Shown here: piece by piece, positions 18,338-29,404 of the stretch
Layout: the number at the start of each line of letters is the position of its first letter
How positions within the stretch are numbered: position 1 is the first letter of the stretch
NCBI GenBank assembly: GCA_902798615.1
Contig: CADBXL010000014.1
Location: 52,073-107,280 of the forward strand
DNA from: an uncultured Bacteroidales bacterium
GTDB lineage: Bacteria; Bacteroidota; Bacteroidia; Bacteroidales; Bacteroidaceae
DNA length: 55,208 nucleotides
Direction of reading: 5' to 3'
Made by a program: the position numbers and the translations under genes
The notes under the pieces: generated by a model
Told to the model about the DNA's origin: nothing
The model's database searches: none
What the model saw: only the letters and a program-made list of their open reading frames with translations

Positions 18338-18347
18338 AATTGTTTGA

Positions 18348-21391
<3,044 letters not shown>

Positions 21392-21415
21392 TAGTAAAAA
21401 AAACGATAAAAATAA

Positions 21416-21460
21416 CGCACTATAGTTTGGTTGATATTGCCAAATTATAGTGCGCTTTTT
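21416..21460 (+). terminator. Rho-independent terminator of trmD
   Basis: A near-perfect stem CGCACTATA...TATAGTGCG, with inner TTTGG/CCAAA pairs, is followed by CTTTTT. It lies 25 bases after the trmD stop. Confidence 0.85.
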
Positions 21461-21521
21461 CTGTATTAATGTATAAAATATCGAAATTGTGTGCGGAAAC
21501 AATTTAATTTAGTTAAAATAT

Positions 21522-21552
21522 TTTGCCATTTGGAAATAATGTTTTAGCTTTG
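21522..21552 (+). promoter_or_regulatory. Consensus Bacteroidetes promoter for the OmpA-family gene
   Basis: TTTG at 21522-21525, a 19-nt spacer, then TAGCTTTG at 21545-21552: an exact match to the consensus. Transcription should start near 21559, giving a ~50-nt leader. A perfect promoter fits an abundant outer-membrane protein. Confidence 0.8.
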
Positions 21553-21608
21553 CAGCCGAAAAGGATATAGAATTTAGGTAAAAAGATACAACATTAATAG
21601 TACAACTT

Positions 21609-22796
21609 ATGAAAAAAATTTTAATGACTATGGCTGCTGTTGCTGTTTCTGCATCAGTATTTGCCCAGGGAACAGCTATTGTCCCAAACAAAGCAGGTGA
21701 TAACATTTATATTGGTGCGAACTTTGGCGTATCAAGTCCACTCAAGGGTTATAAGGTATTGGGTAATCTCACTCCAGAGTTCGGTATCCGTTTCGGAAAG
21801 AATTTCAGTACGGTATTCGGCTTGGCAATTGATGCCGACATGCATTTCGCAAGTTCTCCTAAGGATTATAACTTGTATGGCGAAAATTACAAGCTTGACA
21901 CAAAAACTTTCGTAGATAACACTAACATTTCTCTTCTTGGTACTGTAAATCTCTCAAATCTGTTTGGCGGTTACAAGGGTGAGCCACGATGCTTCGAGGT
22001 TATTGGTCTTGGCGGCTTTGGCTGGGGACACAGATATGGTAACTCAGAACTCGAGGCTCTCACATCAAAAATCGGCCTTGACTTTGCCGTTAACCTTGGT
22101 AAGGAGAAGGACATACAGATATATGCAGAGCCATCTATCACATGGGATATCCTTGGTAGTGAGGAAGTTCTCAACGTATTGGATTACCATAACGATCGTG
22201 CACATTTCTCTTTCAAACTTGGTTTGAACTACAAGTTCAAGAACTCAAACGGCAAGCATAACTTCTCTATTGAGAAGCTTCGTGACCAGTCAGAAATTGA
22301 CGGCCTTAATTCAAAGATTAACGACCTTCGTAGCACAATTTCCGCAAATGAGGCTCGCGCTAACCGCGCTCTCGCAGATAAGGATGCAGAAATCAATCGT
22401 CTGAAGAGGGAGCTTGAGGAATGCCAGAACAAGCCTACAACTGTTGTTGAGCAGGTTGTTAAGCAGACTGCTAACCTCCAGCCAACAGTTGTATTCGGTC
22501 AGGGTAAGAGTGCTGTTGAGAAGAGCCAGGAGGCTAATATCTCTCTCATCGCTAACTATATGAAGAAGCACCCAGAGGCAAAGGTTAAGATCTCAGGTTA
22601 TGCTTCTCCAGAGGGTAATCCTGAGCTCAACCAGAGACTTTCTGAGGCTCGTGCAGAAGCTGTTAAGAATGTACTCGTTAAGAAGTATAAGATTGCTGCT
22701 GATCGCCTTGAGACAGAGGGACTTGGCGCAACAGACAAACTCTTCGATGAGGTAGAGTTCAACCGCGTTGCTACATTCAACGACCTCAACAAGTAA
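21609..22796 (+). CDS. OmpA-family outer-membrane protein
   Basis: A 395-residue protein. It has a signal peptide (MKKILMTMAAVAV..., cleavage after VFAQ), an N-terminal beta-barrel-like region with alternating aromatic strands (about 30-215), and a charged coiled-coil segment (about 225-275, SEIDGLNSKINDLRSTISAN). The C-terminal OmpA peptidoglycan-binding domain follows (about 290-395; ISGYASPEGNPELNQRLSEA and a RVAT end). It should anchor the outer membrane to the cell wall, as a major structural porin-like protein. The coiled coil between barrel and OmpA domain suggests it forms oligomers. It is monocistronic, with a consensus promoter and strong terminator. Confidence 0.92.
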   Translation: MKKILMTMAAVAVSASVFAQGTAIVPNKAGDNIYIGANFGVSSPLKGYKVLGNLTPEFGIRFGKNFSTVFGLAIDADMHFASSPKDYNLYGENYKLDTKTFVDNTNISLLGTVNLSNLFGGYKGEPRCFEVIGLGGFGWGHRYGNSELEALTSKIGLDFAVNLGKEKDIQIYAEPSITWDILGSEEVLNVLDYHNDRAHFSFKLGLNYKFKNSNGKHNFSIEKLRDQSEIDGLNSKINDLRSTISANEARANRALADKDAEINRLKRELEECQNKPTTVVEQVVKQTANLQPTVVFGQGKSAVEKSQEANISLIANYMKKHPEAKVKISGYASPEGNPELNQRLSEARAEAVKNVLVKKYKIAADRLETEGLGATDKLFDEVEFNRVATFNDLNK

Positions 22797-22820
22797 TTAT
22801 TCTCTTAGTATATAATAATT

Positions 22821-22852
22821 GTCCCGACAGGTTCGCTTGTCGGGACTTTTTC
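22821..22852 (+). terminator. Rho-independent terminator of the OmpA gene
   Basis: GTCCCGACA pairs with TGTCGGGAC around a short loop, followed by TTTTTC. It lies 24 bases after the stop codon. Confidence 0.9.
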
Positions 22853-22930
22853 GTCTATGCTTTTTCCTTCCCTAAAACAAGGCATTTCACTTATAAGTGA
22901 TACCGCTATATGTCCGCTCTTCCTCCGTAG

Positions 22931-23022
22931 ATACTCCATCGTTACTCCATCGTTACTCCATCGCAAGTCCATCGTTTCGATGGAGTATCTATGGACAAAT
23001 GATGTAGTATCTATGGAGAAAC
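22931..23022. repeat. Array of 11-bp repeats in inverted orientation
   Basis: Left part: ATACTCCATCG, TTACTCCATCG twice, CAAGTCCATCG. Right part, inverted: CGATGGAGTAT, CTATGGACAAA, TGATGTAGTAT, CTATGGAGAAA. All units are 11 bases. It lies in the 471-base gap between the OmpA terminator and the ilvD promoter. An ORF can be drawn across the array, but its sequence follows the repeats, so I do not call a gene. Confidence 0.7.
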
Positions 23023-23181
23023 AAAATAGTTGTGAAGGTGTAGTAAGGAAACGTAAGCAACCTGTGATTTTTTCTTTTGCTCTCTCAACCCCTATAGTTT
23101 AGAATTATAAGCATTTCCCTTGATTTGATTGACAAAAAGTAAGGAATTTCCTCGGATTTAAAAAAAAATATAAGTAAATTG

Positions 23182-23212
23182 TTGGATTTTAGTAAAAAAA
23201 TAAGTAATTTTG
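23182..23212 (+). promoter_or_regulatory. Bacteroidetes-type promoter for the ilv operon
   Basis: TTGG at 23182 and TAATTTTG at 23205-23212 with a 20-nt spacer match the consensus well. Predicted start is near 23219, giving a leader of about 50 nt. I see no leader-peptide run of Ile/Val/Leu codons and no T-box in it. Confidence 0.65.
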
Positions 23213-23267
23213 TAGCCAATTTGGGATTTTCCCCGATAATTCATGGTAAATATACAAAAACAACAAT

Positions 23268-25070
23268 ATGAAACATCAGTTGAGAAGTAGCGTCTGCACA
23301 GAAGGCAGACGTATGGCTGGCGCCCGTGCCCTATGGGTTGCCAATGGTATGAAGCGTGAGCAGTTTGGAAAGCCAATCATCGCAATCGTAAATTCATTCA
23401 CACAGTTCGTTCCTGGTCACACACACCTCCACGAGATTGGTCAGATTGTGAAGAAGGAAATCGAGGCTATGGGATGCTATGCAGCAGAGTTCAATACTAT
23501 TGCTGTGGATGACGGTATTGCAATGGGTCACGACGGCATGCTCTATTCATTGCCTTCTCGTGATGTTATTGCTGACTCTGTAGAGTACATGATTAATGCT
23601 CACAAGGCTGACGCTATGATCTGTATCTCTAACTGCGACAAGGTTACTCCTGGTATGCTTATGGCTTCTATGCGCCTTAACATCCCAACAGTATTCGTTT
23701 CTGGCGGTCCTATGGAGTCACACAAGTACAAGGGAGAGAATGCCGACCTTATCACAGCTATGATTAAGGGTGGTGACCCAACCGTAAGCGATGAGGAACT
23801 TGCAGAGGTTGAGCAGATGGCTTGTCCAGGTTGTGGCGCTTGCTCTGGTATGTTCACAGCCAACTCTATGAACTCACTCACAGAGGCTCTCGGTCTCTCA
23901 CTTCCGGGCAACGGCTCTATCCTTGCTACTCACAAAAACCGTATTCAGCTCTTCAAGGATGCTGCAAAGCAGATAGTGAAGAACGCATTTGCATACTATG
24001 AGGATGGTGATGACTCAGTTCTCCCACGTTCAATAGCTACACGTCAGGCATTCCTCAATGCTATGACACTCGATATAGCTATGGGCGCTTCAACAAATAC
24101 CGTACTCCATCTCCTTGCTGTTGCTCAGGAGGCAGAGGTTGATTTCACTATGCCTGATATTGATGCACTCTCTCGTAAGGTACCATTCCTCTGCAAGCTT
24201 GCTCCTAACTGGCAGAAATATTCTATTCAGGAGGAGAACCGTGCTGGTGGTATTCTCGGTATCATGGGTGAGTTGGCTAAGGGTAATCTCCTTGACCTCT
24301 CTTGCAAGCGCGTGAATGGCGCTACTCTTGGTGAGGATATTGAGAAGTACTCTATCCTCAAGGAGAATATTGATCCAGAGGCATCTCGTATCTATCATTC
24401 AGCTCCTGGTGGTAAGTTCTCTAACGTGATGGGCTCACAGGATGCTCAATGGGAGAGTCTTGATACCGACCGTGCTAATGGTTGTATTCGTGATATAGAG
24501 CACGCCTACACAAAGGATGGCGGTATGGCTGTATTGTTCGGTAATATTGCTAAGGATGGTTGTGTGGTAAAGACTGCAGGTGTTGCGCCTGAGCTTTGGC
24601 ACTTCGAAGGTCCTGCTGTCGTATTCGACTCTCAGGAGGATGCTTGTGAGGGAATCCTTGGCGGTAAGGTTAAGAAAGGCGATTGCGTTGTTATTACTCA
24701 CGAAGGTCCTAAGGGTGGTCCTGGTATGCAGGAGATGCTCTACCCAACATCATATATCAAGTCTATGCACATGGGTAAGGAATGTGCCCTTATTACCGAC
24801 GGTCGTTTCTCTGGTGGTACTTCAGGTCTTTCAATCGGTCATATATCTCCAGAGGCTGCTTCAGGTGGTAACATCGGTAAGATCAAGGATGGTGATATCA
24901 TCGTTATTGATATCCCTTCACGCTCTATCAACGTGAAACTCTCTGATGAGGAACTTGAAGCACGTCCACAGCAGCCATTGAAGCGTAATCGCGTGGTCAG
25001 CAAGGCTCTTCGTGCATACGCCAAGAGTGTGGCAAGTGCCGATAAGGGTGGTGTGAGGATTATAGATTGA
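23268..25070 (+). CDS. ilvD: Dihydroxy-acid dehydratase
   Basis: A 600-residue cytosolic iron-sulfur enzyme. It dehydrates 2,3-dihydroxy acids to the 2-keto acids that precede valine and isoleucine, the third shared step. Cluster cysteines are in SNCDKVTPG (Cys123) and [14 protein letters not shown] (Cys192). The C-terminal substrate region includes [16 protein letters not shown]. Length is normal. It is first in the operon. A repeat arm of the DUF559-bearing element starts immediately after its TGA stop. Confidence 0.97.
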   Translation: MKHQLRSSVCTEGRRMAGARALWVANGMKREQFGKPIIAIVNSFTQFVPGHTHLHEIGQIVKKEIEAMGCYAAEFNTIAVDDGIAMGHDGMLYSLPSRDVIADSVEYMINAHKADAMICISNCDKVTPGMLMASMRLNIPTVFVSGGPMESHKYKGENADLITAMIKGGDPTVSDEELAEVEQMACPGCGACSGMFTANSMNSLTEALGLSLPGNGSILATHKNRIQLFKDAAKQIVKNAFAYYEDGDDSVLPRSIATRQAFLNAMTLDIAMGASTNTVLHLLAVAQEAEVDFTMPDIDALSRKVPFLCKLAPNWQKYSIQEENRAGGILGIMGELAKGNLLDLSCKRVNGATLGEDIEKYSILKENIDPEASRIYHSAPGGKFSNVMGSQDAQWESLDTDRANGCIRDIEHAYTKDGGMAVLFGNIAKDGCVVKTAGVAPELWHFEGPAVVFDSQEDACEGILGGKVKKGDCVVITHEGPKGGPGMQEMLYPTSYIKSMHMGKECALITDGRFSGGTSGLSIGHISPEAASGGNIGKIKDGDIIVIDIPSRSINVKLSDEELEARPQQPLKRNRVVSKALRAYAKSVASADKGGVRIID

Positions 25071-25612
25071 CCCCTCCCCAGCCCTCCCGAGGGAGGGAGA
25101 AGTTTAGTCAGTAACGTCTGATGCCTGGACATCTGCCAAATGAATCGCTAAAAGACATATTCGCTTATGAATTATGTATATAATACAGCAGATCCGGTAT
25201 TATACTCCTTGTTGCACGAATGGGCAAAGGAGAATAGAAAATACCAGACTGAAGCGGAAAGGTTTCTGTTGGATCGTTTGCGTGGAAATAGGCTTGGAAA
25301 GAAGTTCAATAGACAGCATGTTATAGGTCAGTATATCGTGGATTTTGTCTGCCTTGAAGAAAAACTGGTTATAGAGGTTGATGGTGGATATCATTGTCAA
25401 CCTGCTCAAGAACTTCTTGATGAGAAACGTACAGAACGACTAAATGATATGGGTTTTACTGTTATCCGTTTTGATAATGAGACGATAATAGAAAAGATAG
25501 ATGATGTAATAAAAGTCATTTGCAGATATATTTTTTGAGATGAATAACAATAATATACAAGAGGGTAAAAATGTGACTAACTCCTCCTCCCCTCGGGGAG
25601 GCCGGGAGGGGG
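25071..25612 (+). mobile_element. Repeat-bounded element carrying a DUF559 endonuclease gene
   Basis: The left end at 25071-25099 contains the hairpin CCCTCCC-ga-GGGAGGG. The right end at 25581-25612 (CCTCCCC-tc-GGGGAGG, then GGGAGGGGG) is an imperfect inverted copy. The ~540-bp unit holds one gene, the DUF559 endonuclease. Its right end lies inside the 5' coding part of ilvB, so IlvB reads SSSPRGGREGA through it. The hairpin-ended design is that of the shorter A-D elements elsewhere in the window. That it is or was mobile is inferred. Confidence 0.65.
25167..25538 (+). CDS. DUF559 (Vsr/PD-(D/E)XK-like) endonuclease-domain protein
   Basis: A 123-residue protein. The DUF559 signature is present: FLLDRLRGNRLGKKFNRQHVIG, then YIVDFVC, LVIEVDGGYH and a final GFTVIRFDNE. 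The Asp of VDF and the Glu/Asp of IEVDG correspond to the nuclease-type acidic residues of very-short-patch-repair-like folds. Activity is not proven for the family; a DNA-nicking role is a reasonable guess. It is unrelated to amino-acid synthesis yet sits between ilvD and ilvB. It ends one base before the ilvB ATG and is bracketed by GC-rich inverted ends. Confidence 0.85.
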   Translation: MNYVYNTADPVLYSLLHEWAKENRKYQTEAERFLLDRLRGNRLGKKFNRQHVIGQYIVDFVCLEEKLVIEVDGGYHCQPAQELLDEKRTERLNDMGFTVIRFDNETIIEKIDDVIKVICRYIF

Positions 25613-27303
25613 CTCTCATTTCTGGTGCTGAGGCACTGATGCGATCATTGGAGCATGAGGGCGTAGAGACGCTGTTCGGTTATCCGGGTGGTGCTATTAT
25701 GCCAACATTCGATGCTCTGTATGACCATAAGGAAACTCTTAATCACATACTTGTTCGTCATGAGCAGGCGGCTGTTCATGCGGCTCAGGGCTATGCTCGT
25801 GTAAGCGGTAGGGTAGGTTGCTGTATAGTAACTTCCGGTCCTGGTGCTATGAACACCATTACCGGTGTGGCTGATGCCATGATCGATTCTACTCCTATTG
25901 TCGTCATCTGTGGTCAGGTGGGTGCTGCTATGCTCGGAACAGATGCCTTTCAGGAGGTTGACGTTGTGGGCGTAACCCAGCCTATAACGAAGTGGAACTA
26001 TCAGATTCGTCGTGCGGAGGATATTCCTTGGGCTGTTGCTCGCGCTTTCTATATCGCAAAGTCTGGTCGTCCGGGACCTGTTGTCCTTGATTTTACAAAG
26101 AATGCCCAGACATCCAAGTTCGAGTATGAGCCTCAGACCGTTGATTTCATCCGTTCATACAAGCCTTTGCATCATCCAAGTCAGGAAGCTATCAAGAAGG
26201 CTGCACAGATGATCAATGATTCTGTAAAGCCATTCATGCTCGTAGGACAGGGTGTAGAGCTTGGTGGTGCTCACAAGGAACTTCTTGAGCTTTGTGAGAA
26301 GGCACAGATTCCATTCGGACAGACTCTTCTCGGTCTTTCTGCTGCTCCAACGGATCATCCTCTGAACATGGGTATGCTCGGAATGCATGGTAACTATGCT
26401 CCAAACTTCATGACCAACCAGTGTGATCTGCTTATTGCCGTTGGTATGCGATTTGACGATCGTATCACAGGAAATCTGAAGACTTACGCTAAGCAGGCAA
26501 AGATTATCCATTTCGATATAGATCCTTCTGAGATAAACAAGAACGTAAAGGTTGACCTTGCCCTTGTTGGTGACTGTAAGGAGACTCTTGCAAGCGTTTC
26601 TGAATATGTAAAGCCTGCAAAGCATCAGACATGGATTGAAGGTTTTAAGCCATACGCAGAAAAGGAATATAACCTTGTTATTGATGCTGCTCTTAATCCT
26701 AAGGAAGGACCTCTGTTGATGGGTGAGGTTGTCCGTAAGGTTAGTGAGGCTGCAAACAATGAGGCTGTCCTTGTAACAGATGTTGGCCAGAACCAGATGT
26801 TCGGTTGCCGTTACTTTAAGTTCACTAAGGAGCGTTCTGTCATTACCTCAGGCGGTTGCGGTACTATGGGCTTCGGTATTCCTGCGGCTATAGGTGCTAC
26901 CTTTGGTGCTCCTGACAGAACCGTATGTATGTTTGCCGGTGATGGTGGTTTCCAGATGACCATTCAGGAACTCGGAACAATCATGGAGCAGCAATGTCCT
27001 GTTAAGATGATAATGCTCAACAATAACTTCCTTGGCAATGTTCGCCAATGGCAGTATATGTTCTTCGACAAGCGTTACTCATTCACCCCAATGGTGAACC
27101 CTGACTATGAGAAGATTGCGGAGGCATACGGTATTCCTTGCAAGACGGTTGTTGACCGTAAGGACCTTGATGCCGCAATCCGCGAGATGCTCGATACAAA
27201 GGGCCCATACATCCTCCAATGTGCTGTTAAGGAAGAGGATAACGTGCTTCCTATGACACCTCCGGGAGGTAATGTAGATGAAATGCTGTTTGAGGTAGAG
27301 TAA
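25540..27303 (+). CDS. ilvB: Acetolactate synthase, large (catalytic) subunit
   Basis: A 587-residue thiamine-diphosphate enzyme. It condenses pyruvate with pyruvate or 2-ketobutyrate, the committed step to valine, leucine and isoleucine. TPP Glu75 lies in VRHEQAAVH. FAD/central-domain and TPP/Mg motifs (FAGDGGFQMT...LNNNFLG) are intact. The first ~25 residues are foreign to the family: MNNNNIQEGKNVTN is followed by a stretch encoded by the right end of the DUF559 element. The family-typical part begins at ISGAEALMRSL. The start follows the DUF559 stop by one base, so translation is probably coupled. Confidence 0.95.
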   Translation: MNNNNIQEGKNVTNSSSPRGGREGALISGAEALMRSLEHEGVETLFGYPGGAIMPTFDALYDHKETLNHILVRHEQAAVHAAQGYARVSGRVGCCIVTSGPGAMNTITGVADAMIDSTPIVVICGQVGAAMLGTDAFQEVDVVGVTQPITKWNYQIRRAEDIPWAVARAFYIAKSGRPGPVVLDFTKNAQTSKFEYEPQTVDFIRSYKPLHHPSQEAIKKAAQMINDSVKPFMLVGQGVELGGAHKELLELCEKAQIPFGQTLLGLSAAPTDHPLNMGMLGMHGNYAPNFMTNQCDLLIAVGMRFDDRITGNLKTYAKQAKIIHFDIDPSEINKNVKVDLALVGDCKETLASVSEYVKPAKHQTWIEGFKPYAEKEYNLVIDAALNPKEGPLLMGEVVRKVSEAANNEAVLVTDVGQNQMFGCRYFKFTKERSVITSGGCGTMGFGIPAAIGATFGAPDRTVCMFAGDGGFQMTIQELGTIMEQQCPVKMIMLNNNFLGNVRQWQYMFFDKRYSFTPMVNPDYEKIAEAYGIPCKTVVDRKDLDAAIREMLDTKGPYILQCAVKEEDNVLPMTPPGGNVDEMLFEVE

Positions 27304-27440
27304 GACCCCGTCCCGCCCTTCCCGAGGGAAGGAGGTATTAGATACAAATTTCCAATCAAGGATATAAAAGATAATGAATAACGATAATATAAATAATAAG
27401 GCAAACCAAAATCTCTCCCCTGAGGGTGAGACGGAGGGAG
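27304..27440. mobile_element. Degenerate inverted-repeat element spanning the ilvN start
   Basis: The left end ACCCCGTCCCGCCCTTCC-cga-GGGAAGG begins directly after the ilvB stop. A weaker inverted partner (CTCTCCCCTGAGGGTGAGACGG) lies at 27413-27440 inside ilvN. The interior carries the ilvN ATG in the context ATGAATAACGATAATATA, close to the ilvB start ATGAATAACAATAATATA inside the DUF559 element. It may be a deletion derivative of that element. Confidence 0.5.
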
Positions 27441-28252
27441 GCCGCTATGGAGCTGCCGAGTGTGGCGATTGCAATACTTGTGGCAAGTGCGACGAGCAGT
27501 TGCAAGAGGAAGAAACAGCCCTCTTTGATGCCGCTGTACGTGCTGCTGCAGCCATAGATCGCAACTCTTTCGAGAAGAACCTTGCACGAGAGCGTAAGGC
27601 TGCTGAGAAGTATTTTAACAATGGAACTCCTCAGCATGAGACATTCAAGAGAAATGCCGTTGCGCGTCCTGTTACTCCTGCATGGGAGGGCGCTCAGCTC
27701 AATCACGACGGTCTCCCTCTCTATACCCTCATCATCTATTCAGAGAACTTTGCCGGTATCCTGAATCAGATTACCGCTGTGTTCACTCGCCGACAGGTCA
27801 ATATAGAATCACTCAACGTATGTTCTTCTTCTACTCCTGGTGTGCATAAATACACCATCACCTGCTATTGCAAGCAGGAGATGGCAGAGATGCTGACAAA
27901 GCAGATAGAGAAGAAAATAGACGTTCTTCAGGCAAACTGCTTTGCTGATGATGAGATATTCATCCTTGAGACTTCTCTTCTGAAGCTCTCAACTCCTATG
28001 GTACTTGCCAATCAGGAGATTAGCCGAATCGTTCGTCGTCATGATGCCCGTATCGTTGAGGTGAACCCAACCTATACCATAGTGGAGAAGACAGGTATCT
28101 CAAGTGATGTGCTTGATAACTTCAATCAGCTCAACGATTTAGGTTGCGTGCTCCAGTTTGTTCGCTCTGGTCGTATAGCTATCACAAGGTCTTGCATAGA
28201 GAGACTTGATCAGTATATCGCACAGAGAAAGGAAGAGGAAATGGCAAGTTAG
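27374..28252 (+). CDS. ilvN: Acetolactate synthase, small (regulatory) subunit with long N-terminal extension
   Basis: A 292-residue protein; usual IlvN is about 160-190. The ACT-domain part starts near residue 115 (LYTLIIYSENFAGILNQITAVF, then RRQVNIESLNV), and a C-terminal ACT-like domain follows. It should activate IlvB and confer valine feedback. The first ~110 residues are extra: a repeat-derived leader (about 1-25), then four cysteines spaced C-x2-C-x2-C-x2-C (30, 33, 36, 39), then a charged helical stretch (about 41-95). There is no in-frame Met between the first codon and the ACT domain, so the extension is likely translated unless a GTG/TTG start is used. The added part matches no domain I know. 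Confidence 0.9.
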   Translation: MNNDNINNKANQNLSPEGETEGGRYGAAECGDCNTCGKCDEQLQEEETALFDAAVRAAAAIDRNSFEKNLARERKAAEKYFNNGTPQHETFKRNAVARPVTPAWEGAQLNHDGLPLYTLIIYSENFAGILNQITAVFTRRQVNIESLNVCSSSTPGVHKYTITCYCKQEMAEMLTKQIEKKIDVLQANCFADDEIFILETSLLKLSTPMVLANQEISRIVRRHDARIVEVNPTYTIVEKTGISSDVLDNFNQLNDLGCVLQFVRSGRIAITRSCIERLDQYIAQRKEEEMAS

Positions 28253-28260
28253 AAAAAGAG

Positions 28261-28390
28261 CCCCTCACCCGTCACTATGTGACACCCTCTCCCCATGGGG
28301 CGAGGGGATAGTAATAATCGTTTATAAGCGATAAAAGGTAACTTTTTCCTCGCCCCTTGGGGAGAGGATGCCCATAGGGCAGGTGAGGGG
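28261..28390. mobile_element. Family A inverted-repeat element, copy 2
   Basis: Ends CCCCTCACC/GGTGAGGGG, hairpins GTCAC-tatGTGAC and CTCTCCCC-at-GGGGCGAG at the left and mirrored at the right. The interior GCGATAAAAGGTAACT is shared with copy 1. It fills the gap from the ilvN stop to 17 bases before the thioesterase start. Confidence 0.8.
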
Positions 28391-28407
28391 CTGTAGTTTT
28401 AATATGT

Positions 28408-29163
28408 ATGGATAAGTTAGAGACTCTTCACATAGCCACCGATGCCTTCCATTGTGACTTCAAGCATCAGTTGTGTCTTGGACATCTCGGAAACGACTTG
28501 CTCAATGCTGCTGACATACATTCCACAAGCCGTCATTTCGGTATGTCGTATCTCAATACGATGAACAAGACCTGGGTGCTCTCGCGTCTTGCCATCGAAC
28601 TTGAGGATATGCCACGTGAGCATGACCACATCACGATTACTACGTGGGTGGAGAGTGCTATGAAGTATTTCACCAAGCGTAACTGGGAGATACTCTCTGA
28701 GGACGGAAAGAAGGTGTATGGATATGCCAAGAGCATCTGGGCTATGATTGACACCGTCACCCGTGAGCCTCAAAACATCCTTTTGGTCAATGATGGATCT
28801 ATCGTTGATTACATTCATGCAGAGAAGGAATGTCCTATAAAGGATGTCTCTCGCGTGAAGACTCCTGAGATGACAGAATACACGGAGTTCAAGGTGGAGT
28901 ATTCTGACCTTGATGTCAACGGACATCTCAATTCTGTTCGCTATCTCGACCATGTAATGAATACCTTCCCTCTCGATTTCCTACGTACTCACGATATCAG
29001 GAGAGTCGAGATTGCGTATGTGGCTGAAGGACATTGGAACGAAACTCTCAGAATCTATCATCTAGAGGAAGATGAACAGAATCATTACTTCCGTATAACC
29101 CGACCAGAGGAAAACGAAGAAGTGGAGCTTAGCAGGTTAAAAATGGAGTTTCGAAAAGGCTAA
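28408..29163 (+). CDS. Acyl-ACP thioesterase (FatA/FatB family)
   Basis: A 251-residue double-hotdog enzyme expected to release fatty acids from acyl carrier protein in the cytosol. N-terminal hotdog: HIATDAFHCDF... with the TTWVESAMKYFTKRNWEI strand. Second hotdog: VEYSDLDVNGHLNSVRYLDHVMN, in which the Asn-x-His pair matches the catalytic residues of plant and bacterial acyl-ACP thioesterases. Its position between ilvN and ilvC recurs in Bacteroidales by my recollection and hints at a link between branched-chain precursors and fatty-acid release; the acyl preference is unknown. The start is set by the family A element ending 17 bases upstream. Confidence 0.88.
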   Translation: MDKLETLHIATDAFHCDFKHQLCLGHLGNDLLNAADIHSTSRHFGMSYLNTMNKTWVLSRLAIELEDMPREHDHITITTWVESAMKYFTKRNWEILSEDGKKVYGYAKSIWAMIDTVTREPQNILLVNDGSIVDYIHAEKECPIKDVSRVKTPEMTEYTEFKVEYSDLDVNGHLNSVRYLDHVMNTFPLDFLRTHDIRRVEIAYVAEGHWNETLRIYHLEEDEQNHYFRITRPEENEEVELSRLKMEFRKG

Positions 29164-29238
29164 ATACTTTCAATGTGAAAGATAAAACGCGGCATACGTG
29201 ACAAATTATTGCAAAACGTATAATATATGCGTGTTTTC

Positions 29239-29269
29239 TTGCATTGTTCAGAAATATTTAGTATCTTTG
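29239..29269 (+). promoter_or_regulatory. Bacteroidetes-type promoter for ilvC
   Basis: TTG at 29239-29241, a 20-nt spacer, and TATCTTTG at 29262-29269 match the consensus. ilvC can therefore be expressed apart from the upstream ilv genes, with a leader of about 130 nt that includes the repeat at 29281-29345. Confidence 0.7.
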
Positions 29270-29280
29270 CAGTCGGAATA

Positions 29281-29345
29281 AAGTCAAAAGTCTAAGGTCA
29301 AAAGTCAAAGGTTGGAAGTCTTGGTCCTTAGTCCTTTGACCTTCG
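29281..29345. repeat. GTCAAAAG-type low-complexity repeat in the ilvC leader
   Basis: Several near-copies of AAGTCAAAAG/AAGGTCAAAAG are followed by the inverse CCTTTGACC, so the leader could fold on itself (GGTCAAAAGTCAAAGG with CCTTTGACCTT). No ORF is present. Similar purine-rich runs occur at 41393-41443. Confidence 0.5.
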
Positions 29346-29404
29346 AAATAAAGAAAGAATAAGTTATTATATAACAATATTTTTTATAAAATTTAGTATT
29401 AACA

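Noticed and set aside
22857-23102. 81-codon plus-strand frame before ilvD
   Set aside because: It runs through the 11-bp repeat array and matches nothing recognisable.
23219-23267. Attenuator or T-box leader for the ilv operon
   Set aside because: The leader is only about 50 nt, with no Ile/Val/Leu codon run and no terminator-antiterminator pair.
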